A stretch of DNA of 64,000 nucleotides from assembly GCA_040222275.1 (NCBI GenBank), contig JAVKDJ010000010.1, positions 186,001-250,000 on the forward strand, written 5' to 3'. Origin of the DNA: CAXBNB01 sp040222275. GTDB lineage: Bacteria; Bacteroidota; Bacteroidia; Cytophagales; Cyclobacteriaceae. This document shows positions 63,671-64,000 of this stretch, piece by piece (the first letter of the stretch is position 1; the number at the start of each line of letters is the position of its first letter). A program made the position numbers and the translations under genes. Under the pieces are notes generated by a model. That model was not told the origin of the DNA. It saw nothing but the letters and a program-made list of their open reading frames with translations, and made no database searches.

Positions 63671-64000
63671 TTAGTCAAAAAGGTCTTCTTCCCGTTCAAG
63701 CATGAGAATGGAGGCCTGCGATACGATAAAGTATTTTTCATTTTGAAAGACTACCTCAAAAGCGCCACTTTGCAAGAAAATAGCCAGGTCGCCCTCTTTG
63801 GCCTGAAGTGGGATATATTTGATCTTGTTTTCTTCAGGCTTCCAGTCCTCATCTTCATCGGCCGGTGACGGAATAGGGTATCCAGGTCCTATTTTCACCA
63901 CATACCCGGTCTGCACTTTTTCCTTCTCTTTTACTCCTGGAGGCAGATAAAGCCCACTTGCTGTTTTTTCAGATTCTTTTTTAGGCTTAATAAGCACCCT
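63671..64000 (-). CDS. GroES-family co-chaperonin-like protein (5' end beyond window)
   Basis: The frame runs off the window edge; the visible N-terminal part reads RVLIKPKKESEKTASGLYLP, matching the GroES start DRVLIKP... just downstream of its real start. The body continues GYVVKIGPGYPIPSPADEDE with an acidic insertion, YIPLQAKEGDLAIFLQSGAF and ILMLEREEDLFD. GroES caps GroEL. This longer acidic variant is a second GroES-like family in Bacteroidota, distinct from the operon-linked groES. The partner groEL is not visible. Confidence 0.8.
   Translation of the reverse strand, partial: RVLIKPKKESEKTASGLYLPPGVKEKEKVQTGYVVKIGPGYPIPSPADEDEDWKPEENKIKYIPLQAKEGDLAIFLQSGAFEVVFQNEKYFIVSQASILMLEREEDLFD

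Noticed and set aside
1..64000. CRISPR arrays, tRNA/rRNA genes and complete insertion sequences
   Set aside because: I looked for regular spaced repeats, cloverleaf-like sequences and transposase ORFs and saw none.

Overview
The window looks like chromosomal DNA of a Bacteroidota bacterium, most probably of the order Cytophagales and probably marine. The evidence is a SusC/SusD pair, two proteins with type IX secretion (T9SS) C-terminal signals, a long NusB, a YbbR/YajC/DUF1573 cluster, and several promoters with the phylum's -7 element TAnnTTTG and little Shine-Dalgarno signal. No tRNA, rRNA, CRISPR array or complete insertion sequence was seen.

Layout. 1-1158 (minus) is the start of a his operon (hisG, hisD) behind a histidine-rich leader peptide and an intrinsic terminator. 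1320-2375 is a small toxin-antitoxin island: hicB-hicA, then an antitoxin with a frameshifted ParE/RelE toxin, next to a broken duplicate of the 3' end of the adjacent ZIP transporter gene. 2420-12042 holds housekeeping and metabolic genes: ZIP transporter, methyltransferase, apbE, ruvB, queG, an anchored GyrI-like protein, an amidohydrolase, a DUF1223 protein and an ABC exporter. An inverted-repeat element lies at 7136-7286. 12333-17577 is a plus-strand run of leucine dehydrogenase, nusB, ytxH, a DUF1573 lipoprotein, yajC, ybbR and coaE. 17597-25644 holds secreted proteins (a nuclease/phosphatase and two T9SS cargo proteins), two very small basic proteins, a DUF2721 membrane protein, an HTH/coiled-coil regulator and a cupin.

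25737-35690 holds recQ, an orphan susC-susD pair, an RNase D-like exonuclease coupled to an NhaC antiporter, and proline dehydrogenase. 35817-38393 is a second accessory patch: a class II Fic protein behind a striking inverted-repeat operator, an intact TA pair, and a gene apparently split by a frameshift. 38866-47010 holds an M48 protease, gpsA with a glycerophosphate acyltransferase, rpe, a slipin, and a histidine kinase/response regulator pair. 47107-54651 has a sulfatase, a second TA pair paralogous to the first with a frameshifted toxin, and a minus-strand block encoding a Tat-exported enolase-superfamily enzyme and a lipoprotein joining a cytochrome c domain to a beta-propeller, which looks like periplasmic sugar or sugar-acid metabolism. 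54786-56371 is rpsU-xerC-hpf, with a perfect hairpin abutting the xerC start codon. The rest is envelope proteins, an RlmL-like rRNA methyltransferase, an M20 dipeptidase and a GroES-like gene cut by the window edge.

No single large unknown system stands out. The most interesting signals are regulatory: the his attenuator, the Fic operator, the rpsU-xerC hairpin, the multi-half-site operator before the HTH gene and the palindrome at the leucine dehydrogenase promoter. There is also a pattern of single-base frameshifts confined to small accessory genes.
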